A stretch of 64,000 nt of DNA from Polaribacter sp. Hel1_33_78 (GTDB taxonomy: Bacteria; Bacteroidota; Bacteroidia; Flavobacteriales; Flavobacteriaceae): NCBI RefSeq assembly GCF_900106075.1, contig NZ_LT629794.1, positions 1,902,001-1,966,000 of the forward strand, written 5' to 3'. Made by a program: the position numbers and the translations under genes. Position 1 is the stretch's first letter; every line of letters begins with the position of its first letter. A model generated the notes under the pieces. It worked only from the letters and a program-made list of their open reading frames with translations, was not told where the DNA came from and did no database searches. This document shows positions 1 through 9,753 of the stretch, piece by piece.

Positions 1-127
1 AAATAAAACTAAATATCTAAAGTTAATATTTCAATCCAACTTTTTTATAATTAAATTCCTTCTTTAAAAATAAACAGAATGGTTTTCTTCGGCATAAAAC
101 TAATTTTAGATGAAATATGAAAATTGT

Positions 128-667
128 TTATGACAATTCAGGTTTTTTACCTTTTACGTTTTCGTAAAAAGAATAAAAGAATTTAAAGTCTTTTTCTTGA
201 TCATCAGTCGGATAATAAGGTTCCGATATTTTAATCTTCTTATTTTCAAAATCCAAAGTTGCCATAACTATAGGAACCTTTGCTCCTTTTGCTATGAAAT
301 AGAAGCCTGTTTTCCACTTTTCCACTTTTTTTCTTGTTCCCTCCGGCGATAACCCAAGAATAAACTTACTCTTGCTATTAAATATTTGCACAATAGCATC
401 TACTAAATTATTACTTTTACTTCTATCTACGGGGGTACCTCCTAATGCTCGAAAGAAAAACCCGAAGGGACCATTAAAAAGAGAATTTTTACCAATAAAA
501 TGAATCATAGTACCAGAAGCCATCCTAGCTAAGATGGCAATAGGAAAATCAATCCAACTAGTATGTGGCGCTGCTATAACTACATATTTTTTTATTTCTT
601 TAGAAAAATCTCCTTCTAACTTCCAACCCAAAATACTAAATAAGATAAATCTTGCAAATCCTTTCAT
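128..667 (-). CDS. Lysophospholipid acyltransferase family protein (PlsC-like)
   Basis: Predicted 179-residue membrane-associated acyltransferase that would move an acyl chain onto a lysophospholipid or a related glycerol lipid. The catalytic HX4D motif is visible as HTSWID (H35, D40), followed by the substrate-phosphate motif around GGTPVDRS (residues 76-83) and the PEGTR motif (108-112), in the order expected for the PlsC superfamily. It is shorter than typical PlsC (about 240 residues) but matches the compact flavobacterial subgroup. It stands alone and is divergent from rmuC with only 41 bases between the starts. Which lipid it acylates cannot be told from sequence. Bases 1-127 downstream contain no gene that I can see. 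Confidence 0.85.
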   Translation of the reverse strand: MKGFARFILFSILGWKLEGDFSKEIKKYVVIAAPHTSWIDFPIAILARMASGTMIHFIGKNSLFNGPFGFFFRALGGTPVDRSKSNNLVDAIVQIFNSKSKFILGLSPEGTRKKVEKWKTGFYFIAKGAKVPIVMATLDFENKKIKISEPYYPTDDQEKDFKFFYSFYENVKGKKPELS

Positions 668-708
668 TGTGTCTTTTAAAAGTGATAAATTTAAGGACTT
701 AATTTGAT

Positions 709-2055
709 ATGATGAACGAATTGATTACATACTTCTTAATTGCACTGATTTTTAGCATTATAAGCTTTTTTATTGGGAAACTTTTATCCAAATTAAATTT
801 TGAAAAAGAGAAAACTTTAATAGAAAAAGAGAAATCTACTTTGGAAGAACGGGCTTCATTACTACAACAATCAAAGGATATGGTAGAAAATAACTATATC
901 GAACTTCAAAAAGAGCTTAAGAATAATCAGCAAGAAAAAGAACATTTAATTTCTATAAATACGAGACAAGATTCAGAAAACATAAATTTACAACTAAAGT
1001 TAGATGAGCATAAAACCGAAGTTGAAGAATTACAAGAAAAATTTACTAAAGAATTCGAAAATTTAGCAAATAAAATTTTAGAAGAAAAATCGAATAAATT
1101 TACAGCACAAAATAAAGAGAACTTAAAAATAATTTTAAATCCATTACAAGAAAAAATTAAAATCTTCGAAGATAAAGTAGATAAAACTCACAAAGAAAGT
1201 ATTGATTATCATGCAGCTTTACGTCAGCAAATTTTAGGTTTAAAAGAATTAAACCAACAAATGAGTAAAGAAACTCTAAACTTAACAAAAGCGTTAAAAG
1301 GAGACAATAAAATGCAAGGAAACTGGGGGGAATTAGTTTTAGAACGTGTTTTAGAAAAGTCTGGATTAGAGAAAGATAGAGAGTATTTTGTGCAGCAAAG
1401 CTTTACGAATGATGATGGAAAAAGAGTGTTACCTGATGTAGTAATTCATCTTCCAGATAATAAGAAAATGATTGTCGATTCTAAAGTGTCACTTACTGCG
1501 TATGAGCAATTTGTAAATGAAGATGATGATACTTCAAAAGCACAATTTCTAAAAGAACATATAGCCTCTTTAAAGCGACATATAGAGCAATTATCAGAAA
1601 AAAAATATGAAGATATTTATCAAATAGAATCTCCAGATTTTGTTTTGTTATTTATCCCTATTGAACCAGCTTTTGCTGTAGCTATTAATTCTGACAATCA
1701 TTTATATAATAAAGCTTTTGAGAAAAATATTGTTATCGTTACCCCTTCAACATTATTGGCAACATTAAGAACTATAGATTCTATGTGGAATAACGAAAAG
1801 CAGCAAAAAAATGCGATAGAAATTGCAAGACAAGCAGGCGCTCTATATGACAAGTTTCAGGGTCTTTTAAGTGATTTGATTACCATTGGAAAACGAATTG
1901 ATGATAGTAAAAAGGAATATTCTAATGCAATGAATAAATTAGTAGATGGTAGAGGGAATTTAATTACTAGTATAGAGAAATTGAAGAAAATGGGTGCAAA
2001 AGCTAAAAAATCAATTCCAGAAAATATTATTGAAAGAGCAAGTCAAGACGATTAA
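709..2055 (+). CDS. rmuC: DNA recombination protein RmuC homologue
   Basis: Predicted 448-residue RmuC-family protein. An N-terminal membrane segment (about residues 5-24) is followed by a long charged coiled coil (about 30-180) and the conserved RmuC nuclease-like domain (about 190-420), seen in stretches such as GNWGELVLERVLE, LPDVVIHLPD and VDSKVSL. In E. coli RmuC limits inversion and rearrangement at short inverted repeats; the biochemical activity is inferred from its restriction-endonuclease-like fold. The gene is monocistronic here. Its stop codon overlaps the stop of the convergent amidohydrolase gene by 4 bases, so no terminator fits between the two. Confidence 0.93.
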   Translation: MMNELITYFLIALIFSIISFFIGKLLSKLNFEKEKTLIEKEKSTLEERASLLQQSKDMVENNYIELQKELKNNQQEKEHLISINTRQDSENINLQLKLDEHKTEVEELQEKFTKEFENLANKILEEKSNKFTAQNKENLKIILNPLQEKIKIFEDKVDKTHKESIDYHAALRQQILGLKELNQQMSKETLNLTKALKGDNKMQGNWGELVLERVLEKSGLEKDREYFVQQSFTNDDGKRVLPDVVIHLPDNKKMIVDSKVSLTAYEQFVNEDDDTSKAQFLKEHIASLKRHIEQLSEKKYEDIYQIESPDFVLLFIPIEPAFAVAINSDNHLYNKAFEKNIVIVTPSTLLATLRTIDSMWNNEKQQKNAIEIARQAGALYDKFQGLLSDLITIGKRIDDSKKEYSNAMNKLVDGRGNLITSIEKLKKMGAKAKKSIPENIIERASQDD

Positions 2056-3227
2056 ATAAATTCACTAATTTTTCTATCTCTTTTAATAAAATAAAAATTA
2101 TCTCCTTTAACCATTTTTTTTCTGTAGCCAAATAAATGGAAAATTTCAATAGCCAAAAACTTGGCTGTTCTCGGGTTTACAATTAAAGTGTAGGCGTTTC
2201 TTCTATCTAATTTTACCCCAGGTAAAAGTCTTAGTAATTGGTGAAAATGAAGTTTTCTGGCGACTAAGGAAACTTTTAACCAAAATTTAGAAATTTTTGA
2301 TATGATAAAAAAACCATCATTTCCTTTTTCTTGATATAACGGCATAAAAATTTTACCTTTAATATTAGAGTGGATTTCCCTTTGATTACTATATGCTAGC
2401 AATTCATTTTTTGTAATCTCTTCAAAATTTCTATAACCTTCAATCATTTTGAAATTCTCAAAAGGTTTAATCGTATATTTATAGTCAATTTTATAAAAAT
2501 CTTGATCTTCTTTAAAAAGGGATAATGAATGTTTAAAATAGGAATACTTTTTTACTTCTTTCTTATGTATGCATTTTGCGGCCACTAAAGCTAACCATAG
2601 AAATGCTACACAATTATCTACAGATACCTCTTTATCATGCTGACCTGCCTCAAAACCTACAGCAATATGACCAAACTCGTTAATAAAGGTTAACAATGGC
2701 CCGTTTAAATATTCTTCGATTCCTAAAATAGTTGGAATAGAAAAATTTGAAGAATATCTTCTATTATTTAAAGAGTCACTAATAATAATAAAAGGTTGTG
2801 TATCTGAAGATGTAGTATGCAGGTCTAAAAAATAAAAAGGTCCTTTTTCTTTATTTAGAATATCTTTTATAATAAAATATATTTCATTTTGTTCTTCTGA
2901 TTCAATTTCTAACTCATCTTTTAAATATAATTTTAAAATTTCTTCTTTTGTCCAAATTCTATTTAAATCTACATTTTTAAAACGAATATTTTCCGAAATA
3001 GCGTTTATGTTTCCTGCAATTCCATAAAAATTTCCATTCAAGCAAATATTTTCTTCTTCTATTGTTTGAAAGACTTTTAATAGTGCATTTAATCCGGCTC
3101 GTTCATTACCATGAATCCCGCCAATTGCAATCACAGTAGGAGTTTGTTTTACACCTTCTACACTGCCTAAAATTCTTTGAACAAAGATTTTTTCATTAAA
3201 GGATTCAATCACTATTTGATTAATCAT
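2052..3227 (-). CDS. Succinylglutamate desuccinylase/aspartoacylase-family zinc amidohydrolase
   Basis: Predicted 391-residue M14-like zinc enzyme of the AstE/AspA family, which removes acyl groups from N-acyl amino acids. The zinc site is visible as GGIHGNERAG (H and E, about residues 36-45) and DLHTTSSDT (H, about 134-142); DLNRIW matches the substrate-binding region. The C-terminal about 130 residues are specific to the flavobacterial subgroup. The start ATG overlaps the stop of the upstream amidoligase gene as TAATG, so the two are almost certainly translationally coupled and probably act on one substrate. The substrate is unknown; a peptide-like or N-acyl compound is an inference from the pairing. 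Confidence 0.85.
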   Translation of the reverse strand: MINQIVIESFNEKIFVQRILGSVEGVKQTPTVIAIGGIHGNERAGLNALLKVFQTIEEENICLNGNFYGIAGNINAISENIRFKNVDLNRIWTKEEILKLYLKDELEIESEEQNEIYFIIKDILNKEKGPFYFLDLHTTSSDTQPFIIISDSLNNRRYSSNFSIPTILGIEEYLNGPLLTFINEFGHIAVGFEAGQHDKEVSVDNCVAFLWLALVAAKCIHKKEVKKYSYFKHSLSLFKEDQDFYKIDYKYTIKPFENFKMIEGYRNFEEITKNELLAYSNQREIHSNIKGKIFMPLYQEKGNDGFFIISKISKFWLKVSLVARKLHFHQLLRLLPGVKLDRRNAYTLIVNPRTAKFLAIEIFHLFGYRKKMVKGDNFYFIKRDRKISEFI

Positions 3228-5122
3228 TAATTTTTCTTAATTTTTTCTATTCTCTCTAAATCACTTTTAGTAAAAATACCAACTAATTTATCTTCAGTTA
3301 TAACTGCAACACAAGTATTCTTTGTGTTTAGAATTAATTCTTTTGATTTCTTGTAAGACATTTCTGGGTGTGCAACATCAAAATCTTTATTCATTATATT
3401 TTTAGCAACCATATTTAATACTTTTTTTGATGAAAAATCGAGTTCATCTAATTGTTTTTTCTCAATAACACCAACAATCTTATTCCGTTTATTAACCACT
3501 GGAATATGATTGATTTGTTTCCATTCCATTATCTTTAAGGCCAACTTTATTAAATCATTTTCATGAACTACAAAAATACTTGTAGACATTATTTTATATA
3601 ATTTATTATATTTTTTATCACTTTTATTCTCATAAAGATCAACAGAATCCCATTCTGAAATGACTTTATTTGATATTTGATTTCTATAAATATGTTCTGT
3701 TAGAATTACATTAGACTCATATTTAGAAACTTTTTCTCTTAATTTTCGTTTGTTTCTAATAATCCATTTACTGCCAGTTGTACTTGTATCAATTCTTTTT
3801 TGAATGATTCCTAAATAATAGTTAATTTCAGATTCATTGATCTTTGATTTTAACAAACCCTCTTTTGCCATCGGAATTAAAATATTTTCTAGTAACTTTT
3901 TTGCAGAAATTCCTTTATCAAACCAGTTAAAATAAGTATTTATTCCAGTTCTTGCAGCATTTATAAAATTTCCACGAGCATCATAAAAAGACATTTTCTT
4001 CCAAATTTTCTGATATTTTTTTGGCATACCTTGCATAACACCTACCCATAAAAGTGCATTTGCTATTTCATCTTTGACACTGGGTCCAGAAGGAATATAT
4101 CTATTTTCAATTCGCAAATGCGCTGTATTTTCATGAACTCCGTAACACAATCTATTCCATTTATATAAAGTGCCATTATGTAAATTCAGTGCCTTTAGTT
4201 TGGGCATAATTCCCTTTTTGACAGACTCTATAGAATTCTCCTCAAATTTTGAAAAAACTAATGGTGGATATCTAGAAATATCGTCTGTAAACAATTCTAA
4301 AATCGAATCTTTTACCCAACTATTACCAAAAGAAACTCTTGGTTTTTGCTCTCTAGATATATGAGAAACGTTGCGTAAATCTATACTTTGCTGAAAAAGA
4401 GCTATTCTAGTTTCACTCCATAATTCTTTCCCTAATAAAATTGGAGAATTGGTCATAATAGATAGCATTGGTCCTGCAATTGCTTGCGACCAGTTATATT
4501 TATCTATTATATCTTCTGGGCTTACTTGTAAATGCACTTGAAAACTAGTATTACAAGCCTCAAATAAGATGGATTCGTGCTTAAGAATCAGTTCATCTAT
4601 TCCTAGAATATGTAATTTAAAATCATCCCCTCTTATTTTTTTTAAAACTTTATTCAACGTTTTATAACGTTTAAAAGGAGTCACATTTTTAAAGATTAGA
4701 TCTTTTTTTCTTAATGTAGGTAAGATTCCGGTAAGTATAATTTTATTATTATCAGTTTCTGCGGCAACTTTATACCCTTTTTCCAATAAAGCTATAAGTT
4801 GTTTCTCAATATCAGAAAAGCATGTATCCTTTAATTCACAAGGATCTAAATTAATCTCTAAATTAAACAAAGCTAACTCTGTTGTGTAATGAATATCATT
4901 AATTTTATTAAGAATTTCTAAAGCATTTGTAGAAGGTCTGTAATCTTTATCTACAATACATAATTCTTGTTCTACTCCTACACGTTGAATTCCATTTTCA
5001 AATAAGTCATTTTTAATCATATACTCTAATGCCTCTATATCATTGAGTAAATGGTGTACAAAATCCTTACGATTTTTTTGTGTTTTAATGGCAGTTACAG
5101 CGTGTGAGCCCATAATAATCAT
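3227..5122 (-). CDS. Glutamate-cysteine ligase-like amidoligase with C-terminal CBS pair
   Basis: Predicted 631-residue protein. The first about 490 residues form a GCS2-type carboxylate-amine ligase (ATP-dependent amide bond formation); GVEQELCIVD near residue 48 is the conserved metal/ATP-binding start of the family, and HLRIENRYIPSGPS near 330-345 is also typical. Two CBS motifs follow (about 510-560 and 570-625), usually sensors of adenine nucleotides. Classical glutathione-pathway enzymes lack such a tail. The gene is coupled by a one-base overlap to the downstream aspartoacylase-like gene. Start may be ATG 5122 or ATG 5113 (MGSHAV), three codons later; the sequence does not decide. A GshA role is possible but the partner suggests a different amide product. 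Confidence 0.82.
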   Translation of the reverse strand: MIIMGSHAVTAIKTQKNRKDFVHHLLNDIEALEYMIKNDLFENGIQRVGVEQELCIVDKDYRPSTNALEILNKINDIHYTTELALFNLEINLDPCELKDTCFSDIEKQLIALLEKGYKVAAETDNNKIILTGILPTLRKKDLIFKNVTPFKRYKTLNKVLKKIRGDDFKLHILGIDELILKHESILFEACNTSFQVHLQVSPEDIIDKYNWSQAIAGPMLSIMTNSPILLGKELWSETRIALFQQSIDLRNVSHISREQKPRVSFGNSWVKDSILELFTDDISRYPPLVFSKFEENSIESVKKGIMPKLKALNLHNGTLYKWNRLCYGVHENTAHLRIENRYIPSGPSVKDEIANALLWVGVMQGMPKKYQKIWKKMSFYDARGNFINAARTGINTYFNWFDKGISAKKLLENILIPMAKEGLLKSKINESEINYYLGIIQKRIDTSTTGSKWIIRNKRKLREKVSKYESNVILTEHIYRNQISNKVISEWDSVDLYENKSDKKYNKLYKIMSTSIFVVHENDLIKLALKIMEWKQINHIPVVNKRNKIVGVIEKKQLDELDFSSKKVLNMVAKNIMNKDFDVAHPEMSYKKSKELILNTKNTCVAVITEDKLVGIFTKSDLERIEKIKKN

Positions 5123-5181
5123 ATTATACCATTGCGAAGTACAGAAATAATTTTTAAAGTAAATATGATAATTGTCATTAC

Positions 5182-5210
5182 AAAAAAAAACATCAAGAGT
5201 TAACTTGATG
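5182..5210 (-). terminator. Rho-independent terminator of glyA
   Basis: Seven-base stem CATCAAG/CTTGATG (5191-5197 with 5204-5210) and a six-base loop. Read on the minus strand the hairpin is followed by nine T (5190-5182). It lies downstream of glyA. A shorter T run (5212-5217) on the other side gives it a weak bidirectional look. Confidence 0.85.
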
Positions 5211-5264
5211 CTTTTTTAACATATTTTTGATTCAGTAAAATACCTTATAACAAAGTCTTACTTT

Positions 5265-6539
5265 CTACATAACAAATAATCTTCTTGCACTCATCATTTC
5301 AGAAACTCGCTCTCCAATTTCGTTCAACGCATCTTCATTTTCTGCATTTTGTATAGCTTCATCGATAAAATCAACAACAGACTTCATATCTTCTTCTTTT
5401 AAACCACGCGTAGTTATAGCAGATGTACCAACACGAATTCCTGAAGTTATAAATGGGCTTTTATCATCAAAAGGAACCATATTTTTATTTACAGTGATAG
5501 CTGCTTTTCCTAACGCAATTTCAGCATCTTTACCAGAAATGTTTTTATTACGAAGATCAATTAACATACAATGGTTGTCTGTTCCTCCAGAAATTATTTT
5601 ATAACCTTTGCTAACAAACTCTTTAGCCATTGCGGCAGCATTTTCTTTTACTTGTATTTGATATTCTAAAAACTCATCTGTTAATGCTTCTCCAAAAGCA
5701 ATCGCTTTTGCAGCGATCACATGTTCTAACGGACCACCTTGATTACCAGGAAAAACTGCAGAATTAAGTAATGTGGACATTTTTTTTAATTTTCCACTTT
5801 TCAAAGTTTCTCCGAAAGGATTTTCAAAATCTTTACCAATCATTATAATCCCTCCTCTTGGTCCGCGTAAGGTCTTATGGGTTGTAGATGTTACAATATG
5901 ACAATGAGGCAAAGGATCATTTAAAATACCTTTGGCTATTAGACCAGCAGGATGCGAAATATCTGCCAATAAAATAGCACCAACACTATCAGCAATCTTT
6001 CTGAAGCGCTTATAATCAATATCTCTAGAATATGCAGAAGCACCGGCAATAATTAACTTTGGCTGCTCTTTAGTTGCTGTTTCTTGAATTTTATCATAAT
6101 TTAAAACTCCAGTTTCTTTATCAACACCATAAAAAGTTGGATTGTATAATCTGCCTGAAAAATTTACTGAAGAACCATGTGTTAAATGACCTCCATGAGA
6201 TAAATCGAATCCTAAAATAGTATCTCCTGGTTTTAAACATGCAAAAAATACTGCTGTATTTGCCTGAGAACCAGAATGAGGTTGCACATTTACATACTCT
6301 GCACCAAACAATTCTTTAGCTCGGTCAATAGCGATTTGTTCTACAATATCAACAATTTCACAACCTCCATAATATCTTTTTCCCGGATATCCTTCAGCAT
6401 ATTTATTGGTTAAAATAGAACCTTGGGCCAACATCACTTGATCGCTTACAAAATTTTCTGAAGCGATTAACTCTATACCATTTAATTGTCTTTCTTTTTC
6501 TTCCTGTATTAGGTCAAAAATTTGATTATCTAATTGCAT
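5265..6539 (-). CDS. glyA: Serine hydroxymethyltransferase
   Basis: PLP enzyme, 424 residues, a normal length. It interconverts serine and glycine with transfer of the hydroxymethyl carbon to tetrahydrofolate in the cytoplasm, feeding one-carbon metabolism. Visible markers are the N-terminal [10 protein letters not shown] (21-30), KRYYGGCE (54-61) and the PLP lysine K222 within [23 protein letters not shown] -7 box 23 bases upstream on the minus strand and a strong hairpin terminator downstream mark it as a single-gene transcript, divergent from fumarylacetoacetase. Confidence 0.98.
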   Translation of the reverse strand: MQLDNQIFDLIQEEKERQLNGIELIASENFVSDQVMLAQGSILTNKYAEGYPGKRYYGGCEIVDIVEQIAIDRAKELFGAEYVNVQPHSGSQANTAVFFACLKPGDTILGFDLSHGGHLTHGSSVNFSGRLYNPTFYGVDKETGVLNYDKIQETATKEQPKLIIAGASAYSRDIDYKRFRKIADSVGAILLADISHPAGLIAKGILNDPLPHCHIVTSTTHKTLRGPRGGIIMIGKDFENPFGETLKSGKLKKMSTLLNSAVFPGNQGGPLEHVIAAKAIAFGEALTDEFLEYQIQVKENAAAMAKEFVSKGYKIISGGTDNHCMLIDLRNKNISGKDAEIALGKAAITVNKNMVPFDDKSPFITSGIRVGTSAITTRGLKEEDMKSVVDFIDEAIQNAENEDALNEIGERVSEMMSARRLFVM

Positions 6540-6561
6540 TGTGGTTGTTTTAAATAAGCAT

Positions 6562-6569
6562 CAAAAGTA
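6562..6569 (-). promoter_or_regulatory. -7 promoter box for glyA (TAnnTTTG)
   Basis: TACTTTTG on the minus strand, ending 23 bases before the glyA ATG. It matches the Bacteroidota -7 consensus TAnnTTTG. No clear TTTG -33 element at the usual distance. Confidence 0.6.
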
Positions 6570-6705
6570 ACAAAAAACAACTCTTTTAAAAATAAGTTTT
6601 TATAAAATTTAATAACTTTTTCATCTTATTCTCAAATTGACTATAAAGTGTTGTTAAAATTCATTTTTTCATGATTTTTTTATTTAAAAATGCTAAAAAA
6701 TTATG

Positions 6706-6713
6706 TAGGTTTG
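6706..6713 (+). promoter_or_regulatory. -7 promoter box for fahA (TAnnTTTG)
   Basis: TAGGTTTG, 20 bases before ATG 6734. It sits inside the longer reading frame that opens at 6671, so transcription would begin downstream of any earlier start. This decides the fahA start. No convincing -33 element seen. Confidence 0.6.
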
Positions 6714-6733
6714 AAAAAACAAAAAAAAAGACA

Positions 6734-8011
6734 ATGATTATAACAGCAAATAATCCTAATAGAAAATCATGGTTAAAAGTTAATGAAGACTCAGATTTTC
6801 CAATACAAAACATCCCTTTTGGTGTTTTTATTACTAGAGATGATATTATTACAATTGGCAGTAGAATTGGAAATTTTGCTATAGATTTAGGAGCTTTTCA
6901 TCAGTTAGGCTATTTCAAAGGTATTCCGTTAACAGATGATATTTTTTTACAAGATAATTTAAATGATTTTATTGCAGATGGTAGAAAAACATGGCGACTT
7001 GTGCGAAATAGAATTGCTGAAGTCTTTGATGTTACCAGTGGGGATTTGAGAGACAATGCAGATCATAAAGATAAAATTATCTTTAGAATGGATGAAGTAG
7101 AAATGTTATTACCTGTTGCTGTTGGTGATTATACAGATTTCTATGCGAGTAAAGAACACGCCACGAACGTAGGTTCTCTATTTAGAGATCCTGAAAATGC
7201 ATTATTACCAAATTGGTTGCACATTCCGATTGGATATCACGGTAGAAGTTCTTCTATTATTCCTTCTGGAACACCTGTTAGAAGACCTTATGGCCAAACA
7301 AGACCAACTGAAGGAAGTAAAACTCCAGGTTTTGGCCCTACTACATTATTAGATTTTGAGTTAGAAATGGCTTTTATTACAACGGACGCAAATGCTTTAG
7401 GAGATAGAATTCCTATTGAAGAAGCTGAAGAATATATTTTTGGTTTGGTTCAATTTAACGACTGGTCCGCTAGAGACATTCAAGCTTGGGAATACGTGCC
7501 TTTAGGGCCGTTTTTAGGAAAAAGTTTCGCCTCTACCATTTCTCCATGGATCGTAACTTTAGACGCTTTAGAACCATTTAGAGTGGATAATCCTAAACAA
7601 GTTCACGAACCTTTACCTTATTTAAAGCAAAAAGGAAAAGGAAGTTATGATATTCATTTACAAGTAGGAATTCAACCAGAGAACGGAGAAGAAACTGTCG
7701 TTGCAAATTCTAATTTTAAATACATGTATTGGACAATGGCGCAACAATTAGCGCATCATACAGTAAACGGTTGTCCAATAGAAGCTGGAGATATGATGGG
7801 TTCTGGTACTATTTCTGGTCCGACTAAAGATAGTTATGGCTCTATGTTAGAGTTAACTTGGAGAGGACAAAATCCTATCAAATTAAAAGACGGAACAGAA
7901 CGTAAATTTATAAATGATAATGACACCGTCATTATGCGTGCTCATTGCATAAACGATAAAGTACGCATTGGATTTGGTGAATGTGTTGGTAAAGTATTAC
8001 CTGCTAAATAA
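6734..8011 (+). CDS. fahA: Fumarylacetoacetase
   Basis: Last step of tyrosine/homogentisate degradation: hydrolysis of 4-fumarylacetoacetate to fumarate and acetoacetate. The protein is 425 residues from ATG 6734, the usual FAH length; the frame is open from 6671 but the extra 21 residues are lysine-rich low-complexity and contain the promoter box. An N-terminal SH3-like domain (to about 120) is followed by the hydrolase fold, with IPIGYHGRSSSI (catalytic His), the metal ligands in LDFELEMAF and FNDWSARDIQAWE, and GSGTISGP near the end. The other genes of tyrosine catabolism (hppD, hmgA) are not in the window. Confidence 0.96.
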   Translation: MIITANNPNRKSWLKVNEDSDFPIQNIPFGVFITRDDIITIGSRIGNFAIDLGAFHQLGYFKGIPLTDDIFLQDNLNDFIADGRKTWRLVRNRIAEVFDVTSGDLRDNADHKDKIIFRMDEVEMLLPVAVGDYTDFYASKEHATNVGSLFRDPENALLPNWLHIPIGYHGRSSSIIPSGTPVRRPYGQTRPTEGSKTPGFGPTTLLDFELEMAFITTDANALGDRIPIEEAEEYIFGLVQFNDWSARDIQAWEYVPLGPFLGKSFASTISPWIVTLDALEPFRVDNPKQVHEPLPYLKQKGKGSYDIHLQVGIQPENGEETVVANSNFKYMYWTMAQQLAHHTVNGCPIEAGDMMGSGTISGPTKDSYGSMLELTWRGQNPIKLKDGTERKFINDNDTVIMRAHCINDKVRIGFGECVGKVLPAK

Positions 8012-8052
8012 CATTCTTATCTTTCCAAAATTTTAAAAAATATTACTTATTT

Positions 8053-8078
8053 AACCTCACTTTTGTGAGGTTTTTTTT
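8053..8078 (+). terminator. Rho-independent terminator after fahA
   Basis: Perfect 8-base stem AACCTCAC/GTGAGGTT (8053-8060 with 8065-8072), loop TTTT, followed by a T run to 8078. It lies between the convergent fahA and helicase genes and has polarity for fahA. Confidence 0.92.
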
Positions 8079-8143
8079 GCACCTAAAATAATTATTTTGT
8101 GCACGGCATAAAACCCGAAAGATTAAGAGTTTTATATTATTAA

Positions 8144-9694
8144 TCATTCCTCTATTGGAGGGTGCCCAAAAATCTCTTCATAGACTTCATCAAAATTAGA
8201 ACGTAAAAAGGCATTTAACTTTTTTCGATAATCATCTTTTAACCAAGTAACGAAGTTGTGTGTACTTTTAGAAATACATTTTGCATATCTATTTATTCTA
8301 TCATCTATCTCCTCGCCCAGTTTCTTAGCTAAAATTAAAGCATCAAATACATCTTCACTGTTTTCAATACACATTTTTGCATGGTGCTCTATCGACTTCT
8401 CTAAAACTCTTTTAGAGGATTCTCCAGCCCTAATGGTATCTATGTAAACGAATTTCATGTCAAAATATGTATCCTGAGAATTGGCAAATTCTTTTTTAAC
8501 ATCTGCTGGTAATTCATATCTAAAAGTACTTTCAATATCCTCATCAGAAAGAATTGCATTTAGATAATAATCAGGAGCTCTAAACATTTTTTGCCAATCT
8601 AAATCTGCACCCCAAGGTCCAAATCTGTGAAAATTGTTACCTAAATCAATAACTTCAAAAGTATTCTTTTTACTATATATTCTAGAACCACGACCAATCA
8701 TCTGATAATATAATGTAAGAGATTTTGTTGCTCTGTTTAAAATAATAGCCTCAATACTCGGTTCATCAAAACCAGTTGTTAAAATACTTACAGAAGTGAT
8801 AATGGCATTCGGTGTTTTATGAAACCATTTTAAAATAAAATCGCGTTCTTTTCTTGTATTAGTATTGTCTAAATGAGCAATAGGGTAACCCGCTTTTTTA
8901 AAAGCGTGATACACCTGAATAGAAGTATTAATACCATTATTAAAAATTAAAGTCTTTTTTCCTTTTGCCGTTTCTTCATACGCAGAAACCAATTTAGAAA
9001 GCATATCTGAATTAGTATACAAATCTTCTGATGATTTAACCGTATAATCGCCATTTGCACCGACTTCTAAAGAAGTTAATCCTACATTATATGAATATAG
9101 GTTAGCACTTGCTAAATATTCATTATCAATTAAATGCTGAATAGATTCTCCCACAAACAACTCTTGATAGTTCTCATACATAGGCAATTTCACATTAGAA
9201 CTTAATGGAGTTGCTGTAACACCTAATATGAAAGATTTATCAAAAAACTTAAAAATTTTAGTAAATGAATTGTAATGTGCCTCATCCACAATGACTAAAC
9301 CTATATCGGAAATATCTAGTTTTTCATCATTTAAACGATTCTTTAAAGTCTCAACCATTGCAACAAAACAACTGTATTCATCTTGGTCATCTAACTTTGC
9401 TGTACTGTTTATGATTTTGTTGTTAACACCGAACTCGTCCAACATTTTAGACGTTTGTTTGCTCAACTCTATTCTGTGTGTTAAGACTAAAACCTTCTTT
9501 TTAAACTTTTCTAAATAACGCCTAACAATTTCTGAAAAAATAACTGTTTTTCCACCTCCAGTTGGCAACTGATATAACAGATGATAATCTTGAGGAGCAT
9601 CTTCAAACCTTCTAAAGATTTCCTGAAGAGCGTCTTTTTGATATCCGTATAATTGTTTACCTACTTTTTTTTCTGAAGTGCTTATTTCTGCCAA
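8144..9694 (-). CDS. DEAD/DEAH-box superfamily 2 helicase
   Basis: Predicted 516-residue SF2 helicase of the SSL2/UvrB-like (COG1061) type. RecA-like domain 1 shows Walker A LPTGGGKT (about residues 44-51), DEAH box IVDEAHY (about 134-140) and motif III GVTATP. Domain 2 shows TTGFDEPSIEAIIL and motif VI QMIGRGSR (about 328-335). The C-terminal about 150 residues are helical and lack a recognisable nuclease or zinc domain. It is found alone, not beside restriction-modification or defence genes, so a housekeeping DNA or RNA repair role is more likely than defence, but the substrate is not known. Confidence 0.88.
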   Translation of the reverse strand: MAEISTSEKKVGKQLYGYQKDALQEIFRRFEDAPQDYHLLYQLPTGGGKTVIFSEIVRRYLEKFKKKVLVLTHRIELSKQTSKMLDEFGVNNKIINSTAKLDDQDEYSCFVAMVETLKNRLNDEKLDISDIGLVIVDEAHYNSFTKIFKFFDKSFILGVTATPLSSNVKLPMYENYQELFVGESIQHLIDNEYLASANLYSYNVGLTSLEVGANGDYTVKSSEDLYTNSDMLSKLVSAYEETAKGKKTLIFNNGINTSIQVYHAFKKAGYPIAHLDNTNTRKERDFILKWFHKTPNAIITSVSILTTGFDEPSIEAIILNRATKSLTLYYQMIGRGSRIYSKKNTFEVIDLGNNFHRFGPWGADLDWQKMFRAPDYYLNAILSDEDIESTFRYELPADVKKEFANSQDTYFDMKFVYIDTIRAGESSKRVLEKSIEHHAKMCIENSEDVFDALILAKKLGEEIDDRINRYAKCISKSTHNFVTWLKDDYRKKLNAFLRSNFDEVYEEIFGHPPIEE

Positions 9695-9753
9695 AGGAAT
9701 ATAAATTTGAGATACAAAAATAAGACTTAAAATAGGTTTTTCACGAATTTAAA

